From contig JAJYNS010000005.1 of NCBI GenBank assembly GCA_021786195.1, positions 3,529-67,528 of the forward strand: a DNA stretch of 64,000 nucleotides, in the 5' to 3' direction. The number at the start of each line of letters is the position of its first letter. The first letter of the stretch is position 1. Shown one piece after another: positions 18,970-27,498 of this stretch. Made by a program: the position numbers and the translations under genes. This DNA comes from Actinomycetes bacterium. Lineage in GTDB: Bacteria; Actinomycetota; Acidimicrobiia; Acidimicrobiales; Bog-793. Under the pieces are notes generated by a model. The model had not been told where the DNA came from, did no database searches, and was given only the letters and a program-made list of their open reading frames with translations.

Positions 18970-20373
18970 ATGGCGTCAGGCAGCTCGCTCGGGTCGATAT
19001 TCAAGGCCTACGACGTGCGAGGAGTCGTTCCCGAAGAGCTCGACGCCCGGCGCGCCTACGCGATCGGCGCCGCCTTCGCGGCGTTCGCCGCTGCGCAGGA
19101 GGAGGCGAGGCGGGTCCTCGTCGCGCACGACATGCGGACGAGCGGCGTCATGCTCTCTCGAGCGCTGATCGCCGGGGCCGCCTCGACCGGCGCCGACGTC
19201 GTCGACCTCGGCCTCGCCTCGACCGACATGAGCTACTTCGCCTCCGGCCACCTGGGCGCACCCGCGGCGATGCTGACCGCCTCGCACAACCCCCCCGAGT
19301 ACAACGGGGTCAAGCTGAGCCTTTCCGGGGCGCACCCGATCGGCGCCGAGAGCGGCCTGGTCGAGATCCGGCGCCTCGCGGAGGAGGCGCTGGCCTCGGC
19401 GCCCGCCGACGGTGCCGTGGACAGCGTGGCGGGCAACCCTCGAGTCGAGCGGCAGGACCTGCTCGAGCAGTTCGCCGCCCACGTCCGGTCCTTCGTCGAC
19501 GCGAGCCGGCTCGCGCCGCTGAAGATCGTGGCCGACGCCGCCAACGGCATGGGCGGGCTCGTCGCGCCGCGCGTCTTCTCCGGGCTCCCCGTCCAGCTCG
19601 AGATGCTCTACGGCGAGCTCGACGGCACGTTCCCGAACCACCCGGCGGACCCGATCCAGCCGGCCAACCTCGTCGACCTCCAGGCGCGCATCCGCGCGAC
19701 CGGCGCAGACGTCGGCCTCGCCTTCGACGGGGACGCCGACCGAGTCTTCCTCGTCGACGACCTCGGTGCGCCGGTCTCGGGGTCGACGACGACGGCGATC
19801 GTCGCCGAGGCGATGCTCGAGCGGCACCCGGGCGCGACGGTCCTCTACAACTGCATCTGCTCCCATGCGGTGCGAGAGGTGATCGCCGAGCACGGCGGCA
19901 AGGGCGTGCGCACCCGTGTCGGGCATTCCTTCATCAAGCAGGTGATGGCCGAGACCGGCGCGGTCTTCGGCGGCGAGCATTCCGGCCACTACTACTTCCG
20001 GGAGAACTTCCGCGCCGACTCCGGGATCATCGCGGCGGTCGTGGTCCTCGAGGTGCTCTCCCGAGCCAAGGTCCCGCTCTCCGAGCTGCGAAAGCCCTAC
20101 GAGCGCTACGCCGACTCGGGCGAGGTCAACAGCGAGGTGGCCGACCCGGCGGGGGTCGTCAAGGCGGTGGCGGCGCGCTACGGCGAGGCCGGGGCCTCCA
20201 TCGACTGGCTCGACGGCCTGACCGCGGAGCTGGACGACTGGTGGTTCAACCTGCGCCCCTCGAACACCGAGCCACTGCTTCGGCTGAACGTCGAGGCGAA
20301 GGACACCGCCTCGCTCGCGACGCACCTCGACGAGTTGCGCCGGGAGATCGCCCAGGCGAGCGCGCCGGCCTAA
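18970..20373 (+). CDS. manB: Phosphomannomutase/phosphoglucomutase (ManB)
   Basis: This is a 467-residue alpha-D-phosphohexomutase with four recognisable parts. The start has FKAYDVRGVVPEEL, the phosphoserine loop is TASHNPPEYNGVK, the metal site is FDGDADR, and the sugar-binding loop is GGEHSGHYYF. The C-terminal phosphate-binding region reads RPSNTEPLLRL. It interconverts mannose-6-P and mannose-1-P, feeding GDP-mannose synthesis by the 4126 product. The ATG at 18970 is chosen over an upstream in-frame start because conserved sequence begins just after it. A Trm112-like gene follows after 2 bases. Confidence 0.92.
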   Translation: MASGSSLGSIFKAYDVRGVVPEELDARRAYAIGAAFAAFAAAQEEARRVLVAHDMRTSGVMLSRALIAGAASTGADVVDLGLASTDMSYFASGHLGAPAAMLTASHNPPEYNGVKLSLSGAHPIGAESGLVEIRRLAEEALASAPADGAVDSVAGNPRVERQDLLEQFAAHVRSFVDASRLAPLKIVADAANGMGGLVAPRVFSGLPVQLEMLYGELDGTFPNHPADPIQPANLVDLQARIRATGADVGLAFDGDADRVFLVDDLGAPVSGSTTTAIVAEAMLERHPGATVLYNCICSHAVREVIAEHGGKGVRTRVGHSFIKQVMAETGAVFGGEHSGHYYFRENFRADSGIIAAVVVLEVLSRAKVPLSELRKPYERYADSGEVNSEVADPAGVVKAVAARYGEAGASIDWLDGLTAELDDWWFNLRPSNTEPLLRLNVEAKDTASLATHLDELRREIAQASAPA

Positions 20374-20375
20374 GC

Positions 20376-20669
20376 ATGGGACTCGACCCGCTCCTCGTGG
20401 AGATCCTCGTCTGCCCCGAGGACAAGCAGCCCTTGTGGTACCTCGAGGACGAGGACAGTCTCCTCAACCTGCGGCTCCGGCGCCGCTACCCGGTCCGTGA
20501 CGGCATCCCGGTGCTGCTCGTCGAGGAGGCCGAACCGATCGAGGGCGAGGAGCTGGCGCGCCTCGAGCAGAAGGTGGCTCGCGAGGGCGTGCTCACCGGC
20601 GGGGGCGGTGCCCCGCCTCCTGCTGGCGCCGGTCCCGAGGCGGGCCCTCCGGGAACCGGCGGGTCCTGA
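20376..20669 (+). CDS. Trm112-family (UPF0434) small protein
   Basis: This is a 97-residue protein. The Trm112p fold is shown by LLVEILVCPEDKQPLWYLE followed by RRRYPVRDGIPVLLVEEAEPI. Trm112 proteins are small activators of methyltransferases, but bacterial members are mostly uncharacterised. Only one cysteine of the zinc-binding set is present, so this member probably does not bind zinc in the usual way. The tail after residue 70 is Gly/Pro/Ala-rich. It is coupled to manB, an arrangement common in Actinobacteria. Confidence 0.85.
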   Translation: MGLDPLLVEILVCPEDKQPLWYLEDEDSLLNLRLRRRYPVRDGIPVLLVEEAEPIEGEELARLEQKVAREGVLTGGGGAPPPAGAGPEAGPPGTGGS

Positions 20670-20745
20670 GCGGTCGCGCCGAGGCGCCGGGGCGCCGGGG
20701 GGACCGGTCGTGTGCCTCGCCCTAGGATGGGGCCAGGTGAGCCGT

Positions 20746-20878
20746 GGGCGGGTCTGTGGTTGCAAGTCGAGGCCAGCCGCAGGCGAAGCGACCCACGTAA
20801 GGCAACTTGTGGTTGCCGATCATGGTGCGGCTTAGAGGTAAGTCCCGCCCGTCCCGGTGCCGGGAGTCGGCCAGGGAC
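20746..20878 (+). ncRNA. Candidate structured leader RNA upstream of miaA
   Basis: The leader contains three nested complementary pairs. They are GGGCGGG (20746-20752) with CCCGCCC (20844-20850), AGCCGCA (20775-20781) with TGCGGCT (20826-20832), and GGCAAC (20801-20806) with GTTGCC (20812-20817) around a TTGTG loop. An alternative GGGTC/GACCC pair (20750-20754 with 20790-20794) would compete with the outer stem. A further helix, GTCCC (20851-20855) with GGGAC (20874-20878), abuts the miaA Shine-Dalgarno GGAGAAGG (20879-20886). A TAGGAT (20723-20728) could be the -10. No riboswitch family I know matches. It could be a cis-regulator or a separate small RNA. Confidence 0.55.
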
Positions 20879-20894
20879 GGAGAAGGCGCGAAGC

Positions 20895-22013
20895 GTGCCT
20901 GAGCGGCTCGTGTCGGGCCGGGGCGACCCGGCTGCCACGGCCGGGCGCGCGAGCGCCTCGGCGGGCGGGTGTGGGGTAAAAGACCAGGTCAGCTGCCCCG
21001 GCTCACCAGCAGCTCCATTCGGCGTCGTCGTCGTCGGGCCGACGGCGACCGGGAAGACGGCGCTCGCCGTGGCCCTCGCGCGGACCCTCGGCCGGGCCGA
21101 GCTCGTCTCCGTCGACGCGATGGCCGTCTATCGAGGTCTCGACGTCGGCACGGCGAAGCCGGGCCCGAGCGAGCGTGCCGGCCTCCGCTGGCACCTTATC
21201 GACCTCGTCGACCCCTCCGAGGAGTTCTCCGTCTCGAGGTTCCAGGTCGCCGGGCGCGCCGCGCTGGCGGCGATCCGCGCCCGGCGCAACGTGCCGGTCC
21301 TCGTCGGGGGCACGGGTCTGTACCACCGCGCCCTCGTCGACGACCTCGATCTGCCGGGCCGCTTCCCGGAGGTCGCTCGAGCCCTCGAGGACGAGGCCGC
21401 AGCAGTCGGGGTTGCCCCCCTCTACCAGCGCCTCGCCGTGCTCGACCCTCTCGCGGCGTCGCGAGTCGAGCCGGGGAACCGCCGGCGGGTGCTGCGGGCC
21501 CTCGAGGTCTGCCTCGGCTCGGGCCGGCGCTTCAGCGACTACGGGCCCGGGATCGACGCCTACCCGCCCACCGCCTGGATCCAAGTCGGCCTGGCGCTCC
21601 CGCGGGCCCGTCTCGACGAGCGCATCGCCCGGCGGCTCGACTGGCAGCTCGAGCACGGCTTGGTCGAGGAGGCGAAGGCGCTCGCCCGGCGTCCCGGCGG
21701 CCTGTCCCGTACCGCCGGCCAGGCGCTCGGCTACCGCGAGCTGCTGGCCTGGCTCTCGGGCGAGACGAGCTTCGAGTCCGCAGTCGCCGAGGCGCTCCGG
21801 CGCACCCGTGCCTTCGCCCGTCGCCAGGAGCGCTGGTTCCGTCGGGACCCGCGAGTCACCTGGCTCGGCGCCGAGGGCGAGGGGCTCCTGGGCGAGGTCG
21901 TCGCGCTGGTCGAACGGCGCGCCTTGACCGACGCGAGAGGGGGCGGCGCGGCGGGGCGCGGCCGGTCCTTCGGCCCGGAGGGCGGCAGCACCGGGCGATC
22001 GCGCGAGACTTGA
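20895..22013 (+). CDS. miaA: tRNA dimethylallyltransferase (MiaA)
   Basis: This enzyme adds a dimethylallyl group to A37 of tRNAs reading UNN codons. The P-loop GPTATGKTALAVALA, SVDAMAVYRGLDVGTAKP, DLVDPSEEFSV and VGGTGLYHRAL are all MiaA motifs, and the tRNA-binding EPGNRRRVLRALEV follows. The GTG at 20895 is preceded by GGAGAAGG with 8 bases spacing, giving 372 residues. That leaves an N-terminal extension of about 35 residues with no conserved sequence before the P-loop strand. No canonical start lies closer. miaA heads the operon with dapF and hflX, an order also found in mycobacteria. Confidence 0.9.
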   Translation: MPERLVSGRGDPAATAGRASASAGGCGVKDQVSCPGSPAAPFGVVVVGPTATGKTALAVALARTLGRAELVSVDAMAVYRGLDVGTAKPGPSERAGLRWHLIDLVDPSEEFSVSRFQVAGRAALAAIRARRNVPVLVGGTGLYHRALVDDLDLPGRFPEVARALEDEAAAVGVAPLYQRLAVLDPLAASRVEPGNRRRVLRALEVCLGSGRRFSDYGPGIDAYPPTAWIQVGLALPRARLDERIARRLDWQLEHGLVEEAKALARRPGGLSRTAGQALGYRELLAWLSGETSFESAVAEALRRTRAFARRQERWFRRDPRVTWLGAEGEGLLGEVVALVERRALTDARGGGAAGRGRSFGPEGGSTGRSRET

Positions 22014-22016
22014 GCG

Positions 22017-22949
22017 GTGGAGCTGGAGCTCGTCAAGTACCAGGCGCTCGGCAACGACTTCCTCGTCGTCCTCGACCCCGCAGGCGTGCTCGAGCCAGGC
22101 GCCCGTCTCGCGGCGGCGCTCTGCGACCGCCACCGGGGGATCGGGGCTGACGGGCTGGTGCACCTGCGCCCGGTCGGCGGCGGATCCCCGCCGCCCGCCG
22201 AGCCGGGGTGCGGGCTGTGGATGCAGCTGCGCAACGCCGACGGCGGTGTCGCCGAGACGAGCGGCAACGGGCTCCGTTGCGCCGCGCTCGCCGCCATCGA
22301 CGCCCGGTTGTGCGAGGGCCCGGTCGTGACGCTCCTCACCGTTGCCGGTCCTGCCCGAGCCGAGGTGCTCGGGCAGGCCGAGGACGCGGGGGTGGAGGTC
22401 CGGGTCGACATGGGACCGGTCGTGGTCGGCTCCGAGCAGCCCGCGTCCTCCTTCTTGAGAGGCGAGGTCGCGGCGGCGACGCTCCGGGGCCTGCGCGCCC
22501 GGCAGGTCCAGGTCGGCAATCCGCACCTCGTGGTCTACGACCTGGCCGAGTCGGGTGTCGACGAGGACGGCGGGCTGCTCGAGCGTCTCGGCCCGATGCT
22601 CGAGCGGGCGGTGCCCGGTGGGGTGAACGTCGAGCTCGTGACCGCCTCGTCCGAACGGGGCGAGCTTTCGATGCAGGTCTGGGAGCGCGGTGTGGGCCCG
22701 ACTCTCGCCTGCGGGAGCGGCAGCGTCGCCGCCGCGGCAGCGGCACGCGCGACGGGCCTGGTCGGCGGAACGGTCCGGGTCGTCAACCCCGGGGGCGTCC
22801 TCGCCGTCGAGCTCTCCGGAGGGCGCCTGCGGCCCTCGGCGAGGCTCTCGGGCCCGGCGCGTCGAGTCGCCCGCTGCGTCGTCGAGCTCGACGATCTCGA
22901 AGGGCTCGACGACGGCGCCTTGCGGGCGGGCGCGGAGGCGACGGCGTGA
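22017..22949 (+). CDS. dapF: Diaminopimelate epimerase (DapF)
   Basis: This 310-residue enzyme converts LL-diaminopimelate to the meso form used by MurE and for lysine synthesis. Both catalytic cysteines are visible: C88 in SGNGLRCAA and C232 in ACGSGS. KYQALGNDFLVV opens the protein. GTG is the start, 3 bases after miaA, and the stop overlaps hflX as GTGA. Three more genes of the succinylase DAP pathway follow hflX, so this operon supplies the peptidoglycan precursor used by the division cluster downstream. Confidence 0.93.
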   Translation: MELELVKYQALGNDFLVVLDPAGVLEPGARLAAALCDRHRGIGADGLVHLRPVGGGSPPPAEPGCGLWMQLRNADGGVAETSGNGLRCAALAAIDARLCEGPVVTLLTVAGPARAEVLGQAEDAGVEVRVDMGPVVVGSEQPASSFLRGEVAAATLRGLRARQVQVGNPHLVVYDLAESGVDEDGGLLERLGPMLERAVPGGVNVELVTASSERGELSMQVWERGVGPTLACGSGSVAAAAAARATGLVGGTVRVVNPGGVLAVELSGGRLRPSARLSGPARRVARCVVELDDLEGLDDGALRAGAEATA

Positions 22950-24238
22950 CGCTCATCGAGCGGAGCTTTCGCGAGCGGATCGTCCTCGTCGGCGTCGTCA
23001 GCTGGCCCCGCACCTACGACGAGGTCGAGGCGAGCCTCGACGAGCTCGCCCTGCTCGTCGACACCGCCGGTGCCGACGACGTGGCCCGCGTCGTCCAGAC
23101 GCGCGACACGCCCGACCCGGCTACCTATATCGGGCGGGGCAAGGCTGCCGAGCTCCTCAGGGTCTGCGAGCGCGTCGACGCCGACACGGTCGTGTTCGAC
23201 GAGGAGCTCTCACCCGCGCAGCAGCGCAACCTCGAGCGGCTGCTCGGCCGCACGGCGATCGACCGCACTGCCGTGATCCTTGACATCTTCGCCCAGAACG
23301 CGAGGAGCGAGGAGGGCAGGGCCCAGGTCGAGCTGGCGCTGCTGCGCTACCGACTGCCTCGCCTGCGCGGTCGGGGGACCTCGCTCTCCCAGCAGGCCGG
23401 CGGCATCGGCACCCGCGGCCCCGGCGAGACCCAGCTCGAGGTCGACCGGCGGCGGATCATGCGCCGGATCGCCAAGCTCGAGTCGGAGCTGCGCCAGCTC
23501 GAGGCGACCCGCCACACCCAGCGCCGGGCACGCCGCCGGGGCACGGCACGCAGCGTGTCGCTCGTCGGCTACACCAACGCCGGGAAGTCGACGCTGCTCA
23601 ACAGGCTGACCGGAGCCGGCGTGCTCGTGGGCAACAAGCTCTTCGCCACGCTCGACCCGCGCACGAGGCGCCTCGAGCTCCCGGGCGGCGAGGTCGTCCT
23701 CTGCTCCGACACCGTCGGCTTCGTCCGCAAGCTGCCGCACCAGCTCGTGGAGTCGTTCCACTCCACGCTCGAGGTCGTCGCCGACAGCGACCTCCTCGTC
23801 CACGTCGTCGACGCCTCCGCTCCCGCGCCCGAGTCACAGATGGAGGCGGTGAGGGCGGTCCTCGGGGAGATCGGGGCCGCCGAGGTGCCAGAGCTCCTCG
23901 CCTTCAACAAGGCCGACGCCGCGCCCCGAGCCGCCGAGCTCACCGCGGCGCACCCCGGCTCGATCGCCTGTGCCGCGCTCACCGGGGAGGGCGTCGAGCA
24001 GCTGCTCGTGGCCATGGGTGAGGCGCTCCGAGCCCATGACCGGACCGTCGAGCTGCTCGTCCCCTACGAGCGAGGTGACGTCATCGCCGCGTTGCACCGG
24101 CTCGGGGAGGTGGTCGACCAGCGCGACGCCGGCGAGGTCCTCGAGGTACGTGCGCGCCTCGACGAGGAGGGGCGGCGGCGCTTCGCCCAGTTCACCGCCA
24201 CCTCCCGGCGTCGGCAGGAGCAGAGGACGGCGCCGTGA
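22946..24238 (+). CDS. hflX: Ribosome-associated GTPase HflX
   Basis: This is a 430-residue GTPase that splits stalled or heat-damaged ribosomes. The N-terminal nucleotide-binding domain has YIGRGKAAEL and FDEELSPAQQRNLE. A glycine-rich linker, GIGTRGPGETQLEVDRR, precedes a coiled segment and the GTPase domain. That domain has G1 GYTNAGKSTLLN, G3 DTVGFVRKLP and G4 FNKAD. Its start overlaps dapF (GTGA) and its stop overlaps the aminotransferase (GTGA). The gene order miaA-dapF-hflX is conserved in Actinobacteria. Confidence 0.95.
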   Translation: MTLIERSFRERIVLVGVVSWPRTYDEVEASLDELALLVDTAGADDVARVVQTRDTPDPATYIGRGKAAELLRVCERVDADTVVFDEELSPAQQRNLERLLGRTAIDRTAVILDIFAQNARSEEGRAQVELALLRYRLPRLRGRGTSLSQQAGGIGTRGPGETQLEVDRRRIMRRIAKLESELRQLEATRHTQRRARRRGTARSVSLVGYTNAGKSTLLNRLTGAGVLVGNKLFATLDPRTRRLELPGGEVVLCSDTVGFVRKLPHQLVESFHSTLEVVADSDLLVHVVDASAPAPESQMEAVRAVLGEIGAAEVPELLAFNKADAAPRAAELTAAHPGSIACAALTGEGVEQLLVAMGEALRAHDRTVELLVPYERGDVIAALHRLGEVVDQRDAGEVLEVRARLDEEGRRRFAQFTATSRRRQEQRTAP

Positions 24239-25386
24239 CGCAGCCAGCCGGGGCTCGCTTCGGCGAGACCGGCGGCTTCGTGCCGCCGGTCTACCCCTAC
24301 GAGCGCCTCCACGGCCTGGCCGACGAGGCCGCCGCGCTACCCGGCGGGCTGGTCGACCTGTCGGTCGGCACTCCCTGCGACCCTCCGCCGGTCGCCGTCG
24401 TCGAGGCGCTCGGGTCTTCGGGGGCCGAGCGCGGCTATCCCTCGAGCGCTGGCAGCGCCCGACTGCTCGACGCGGCACGGGCCTGGGTCGAGCGGCGCTT
24501 CGGCGTGCTGCTCGGCCGGGACGCCGTCGCCGCCTGCGTGGGGACGAAGGAGCTCGTCGCGGGCCTGCCGCACTGGCTCCGGCTCCGCCGGCCGTCCCGG
24601 GACACGGTGCTGTACCCGGCGGTGTCCTACCCCACCTACGCGATGGGCGCGGTCCTCGCCGGCTGCCGAGCCGTGCCCGTCCCGGCGAGGCCCGACGGCT
24701 CCTTGGACCTCGACGCCGTCGCGGCCGAAGACCTGGCGCGCGCGCTCTGCCTCTACTCGAACAGCCCCGCCAACCCGACCGGATGCCTCGACGACCTCGA
24801 GGCGGCGGCGCGCTTCGGCCGGGAGCACGGGATCCCGGTCATCTCCGACGAGTGCTACGTCGAGTTCACCTGGGAGGGCAAGGCTCGCACGATCCTCGAG
24901 CACGGCCTCGACGGCCTGGTGGCCCTGCACTCGATCTCCAAGCGGTCCAACTGCGCCGGGCTGCGCCTCGGCTTCTACTGCGGCGATCCTGAGCTCGTCG
25001 CCTACCTCGTCGAGGTGAGGAGGCACGCCGGCTTCATGGTCCCCGGTCCGGTGCAGCTCGCCGGAGCGGTCGCCCTCGAGGACGACGAGCACGTGGAGCG
25101 CCAGCGCGATCGTTACTCGGAGCGCCTCGCCCGCCTCGCCGAGGTCCTCCAGGCCCTCGGATCCGCCGTCGATCGCCCCGCCGGCGGCCTCTACCTCTGG
25201 GCACCGGCCCCGGCGCGACCCGACGGAGGCGACGCGTGGGAGTTCGCCGGGCGTCTGGCCCGCACCGGCGGCGCCCTCGTCTCACCCGGCGACCTCTACG
25301 GTCCGGGGGGCGCGGGCCAGGTCAGGGTCGCCGCCGTCCAGCCCATGGAGCGCATCGAGCTCGTCGCGAGGCGGCTCGGCCGGTGA
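24235..25386 (+). CDS. dapC: PLP-dependent aminotransferase, probable N-succinyl-diaminopimelate aminotransferase (DapC-like)
   Basis: This is a 383-residue fold-type I aminotransferase. The PLP lysine lies in HSISKRSNCAGLRLGF, the SNSPANPTG loop binds the cofactor ring, and ISDECYVEFTW holds the aspartate. Its place directly before dapD and dapE argues that it makes N-succinyl-LL-diaminopimelate from N-succinyl-2-amino-6-ketopimelate. The sequence alone does not separate it from other class I aminotransferases. The GTG start overlaps hflX, and the stop overlaps dapD (GTGA). Confidence 0.83.
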   Translation: MTQPAGARFGETGGFVPPVYPYERLHGLADEAAALPGGLVDLSVGTPCDPPPVAVVEALGSSGAERGYPSSAGSARLLDAARAWVERRFGVLLGRDAVAACVGTKELVAGLPHWLRLRRPSRDTVLYPAVSYPTYAMGAVLAGCRAVPVPARPDGSLDLDAVAAEDLARALCLYSNSPANPTGCLDDLEAAARFGREHGIPVISDECYVEFTWEGKARTILEHGLDGLVALHSISKRSNCAGLRLGFYCGDPELVAYLVEVRRHAGFMVPGPVQLAGAVALEDDEHVERQRDRYSERLARLAEVLQALGSAVDRPAGGLYLWAPAPARPDGGDAWEFAGRLARTGGALVSPGDLYGPGGAGQVRVAAVQPMERIELVARRLGR

Positions 25387-26210
25387 GCGAGCTCGCGGCG
25401 CGCGTGGGGGAGCTCTGGGCCCGGCGGGAGGAGCTCGCGGAGGGCGACTTGGAGGCAACCGCGGTCGTCGAGGAGGCGATCGGGCTGCTCGACGACGGCA
25501 GCGCCCGAGTCGCCGAGATCGAGCCGCAGACCGGCGAGGTGATCGTCCACGAGTGGCTGAAGCAGGCGATCCTCCTCCTGTTCCGCCTTCGCGCGATCGA
25601 GACCACCGAGGTCGGGCCGTTCGAGTACGCCGACCGGCTCCCGCTCAAGCGCGGCTACTCCCGGTCGGGGGTGCGAGTCGTGCCGGGCGGGTCGGCGCGC
25701 TGGGGCTCGTTCCTCGGCCGGGGGACCGTCCTCATGCCGGGCTACGTGAACATCGGTGCACGGGTCGGGGCGGGCTCCATGGTCGACACCTGGGCGACGG
25801 TCGGCTCGTGCGCCCAGATCGGCGAGCGCGTCCACCTCGCGGGGGGCGTCGGCATCGGCGGGGTGCTCGAGCCGCCGAACGCCGTCCCGGTCGTGATCGA
25901 GGACGACGTCTTCGTGGGCAGCCGCTCCATGGTCACCGACGGCGCCCGGGTCGGGCGAGGCTCGGTGCTCGGGGCGGGGACGATCCTCAATCCTTCGATC
26001 CCGGTTGTCGACGCGTCGACCGGCGAGGAGCTGTCGCGCGGCCGGGTCCCGCCGTGGTCCGTCGCCGTCACCGCCTACCGCCCGCGTCGGCTTCCCGGCG
26101 GGGAGTTCTTCCTCCCCTGCGTGCTGCTGCTGAGGCGCCTCGCCGAGGGCGAGCGGCACGACAAGGCCGCGATCAACGAGATCCTGCGGGCCCACGGCGC
26201 CTCGACGTGA
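25383..26210 (+). CDS. dapD: 2,3,4,5-tetrahydropyridine-2,6-dicarboxylate N-succinyltransferase (DapD)
   Basis: This 275-residue enzyme is close in length to E. coli DapD (274). It has the left-handed beta-helix repeats (VLMPGYVNIGARVGAGSMVD, then WATVGSCAQIGERVHLAGG) and the conserved IEDDVFVGSRSMV. It transfers succinyl from succinyl-CoA to tetrahydrodipicolinate, committing carbon to the succinylase route. It is the E. coli-like type. The GTG start overlaps the aminotransferase stop. The stop overlaps dapE (GTGA). Confidence 0.93.
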   Translation: MSELAARVGELWARREELAEGDLEATAVVEEAIGLLDDGSARVAEIEPQTGEVIVHEWLKQAILLLFRLRAIETTEVGPFEYADRLPLKRGYSRSGVRVVPGGSARWGSFLGRGTVLMPGYVNIGARVGAGSMVDTWATVGSCAQIGERVHLAGGVGIGGVLEPPNAVPVVIEDDVFVGSRSMVTDGARVGRGSVLGAGTILNPSIPVVDASTGEELSRGRVPPWSVAVTAYRPRRLPGGEFFLPCVLLLRRLAEGERHDKAAINEILRAHGAST

Positions 26211-27289
26211 GCGACCTGCTCTCGCTGGCGGCCCGTCTCGTCGATGTCCCCTCGGTGAGCCGGAACGAGCGGGCGATCGCCGACATGATCGAGTGGGAGC
26301 TGCGCCACTCGGCGCACCTGGAGCTCACGAGGGTCGGGGACAACGTCGTGGCTCGCACCCTGGCCGGGCATCGGCAGCGGCTGGTGCTCGCCGGCCATCT
26401 CGACACGGTCCCTCCGGCCGGAAACGAGCGGGCGTCGGTCGAAGGCGGCGTCCTGTCGGGTCTCGGGAGCACCGACATGAAGGGGGGGGTCGCCGTGCTC
26501 CTCGACCTGGCGCGCCGCGCCCGTGAGACGGCGCTCGACGTGACCTACGTCTTTTACAGTCGGGAGGAGGTCGCACGCTCGGAGTCCGGTCTCCTCGAGA
26601 TCGAGCGTCGCCGCCCGGAGCTGCTGTGGGGCGACGCGGCGGTGCTCGCCGAGCCGACCGCCGGGCACGTCGAGGCGGGCTGCCAGGGAGTGCTGCGTGT
26701 GAGCGTCCGTCTCGGCGGGCGGCGGGCGCACGTCGCGAGGCCCTGGGTCGGGCTCAACGCGATCCATCGCCTCGGCGCCGTCCTCTCCCGGGTGGCCGGG
26801 CACGAAGGGCGCCGCCCAGTGATCGACGGCTGCGAGTACCGCGAGAGCCTGCAGGCGGTGGCGGTGTCCGGCGGCGCGGCGGCGAACGTCGTCCCCGACG
26901 AGGCGAGCGTATCCCTCAGCCACCGCTTCGCGCCCGACCGGGACGGCGACTCGGCGCTCTCCTCGCTCGAAGAGCTGCTCGCTCCGGCGATGGACGCCGC
27001 GCTCGGCGACCGCGTCGTCGTCGAGGACCTCGCGCCGGCCGCCCCGCCGGGCCTCGACGCCCCGCTGCTCGCCGCGCTCGTCGGTGCGACCGGCCGGCCT
27101 GCAAAGGCGAAGCTCGGCTGGACCGACGTCGCGTTCTTCGCCGGCCGCGGCATCCCGGCGGCGAACTTCGGACCCGGCGACCCACTCCTCGCCCACACGC
27201 CCGAGGAGCGGGTCTCGGCCGGCGAGCTGGAGCAGGCGCGCTCGGTGCTCGCGTCGCTGCTCGGGGCGGGCGACCGGCTCGACGTCTGA
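26207..27289 (+). CDS. dapE: Succinyl-diaminopimelate desuccinylase (DapE)
   Basis: This is a 360-residue M20 metallopeptidase-type hydrolase. Zinc ligands are seen in LAGHLDTVPP and GLGSTDMKGG, the catalytic glutamate pair lies in YSREEVARSESG, and LAEPTAGHVEAGCQG follows. The dimerisation domain contains RRAHVARPWVGLNAI. The C-terminal zinc ligand is in LLAHTPEE. It releases succinate to give LL-diaminopimelate for DapF. It is the last gene of the operon. Two small membrane-protein genes converge on it after 11 bases. Confidence 0.92.
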   Translation: MSDLLSLAARLVDVPSVSRNERAIADMIEWELRHSAHLELTRVGDNVVARTLAGHRQRLVLAGHLDTVPPAGNERASVEGGVLSGLGSTDMKGGVAVLLDLARRARETALDVTYVFYSREEVARSESGLLEIERRRPELLWGDAAVLAEPTAGHVEAGCQGVLRVSVRLGGRRAHVARPWVGLNAIHRLGAVLSRVAGHEGRRPVIDGCEYRESLQAVAVSGGAAANVVPDEASVSLSHRFAPDRDGDSALSSLEELLAPAMDAALGDRVVVEDLAPAAPPGLDAPLLAALVGATGRPAKAKLGWTDVAFFAGRGIPAANFGPGDPLLAHTPEERVSAGELEQARSVLASLLGAGDRLDV

Positions 27290-27300
27290 GGCCGAGCGCC

Positions 27301-27498
27301 TTATCTCGCGAAGAGGTGCCAGCCGAGCCACATCCAGCCGAGCAACAGGAAGGCTCGCACCGGGGCGACGCGCGCAAGGAGATGACCCAGGCCGGAGAGC
27401 GTCGCGACTCGACGCGTGGCGAGCGCGAGGAGCTGGAGCGCGACCACGGCGCCGCCGAGCGCGGCCCAGACGGCGAGGGACAGGGCGCGCGGGCTCAT
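27301..27498 (-). CDS. Small membrane protein (resembles DUF6186)
   Basis: This is a 65-residue protein with two hydrophobic stretches: ALSLAVWAALGGAVVALQLLAL near the N-terminus and VRAFLLLGWMWLGWHLFAR at the end. The WxWLGWHLFAR ending recalls the actinobacterial DUF6186 group, a match from memory. The ATG overlaps the stop of the upstream membrane gene as ATGA, so the two are co-translated. The upstream protein also ends in a related WLLFGWWLATR, suggesting the two share an ancestral C-terminal helix. The function is unknown. Confidence 0.7.
   Translation of the reverse strand: MSPRALSLAVWAALGGAVVALQLLALATRRVATLSGLGHLLARVAPVRAFLLLGWMWLGWHLFAR

Noticed and set aside
20683-20696. GGCGCC-GG-GGCGCC as a terminator after the Trm112-like gene
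   Set aside because: The loop is only two bases and there is no T-run, so it is not a credible terminator.
20670-20900. Known RNA (RNase P, tmRNA, SRP, 6S or T-box) in the miaA leader
   Set aside because: None of the diagnostic sequences of these RNAs that I know occurs. The region is reported only as an unclassified structured leader.
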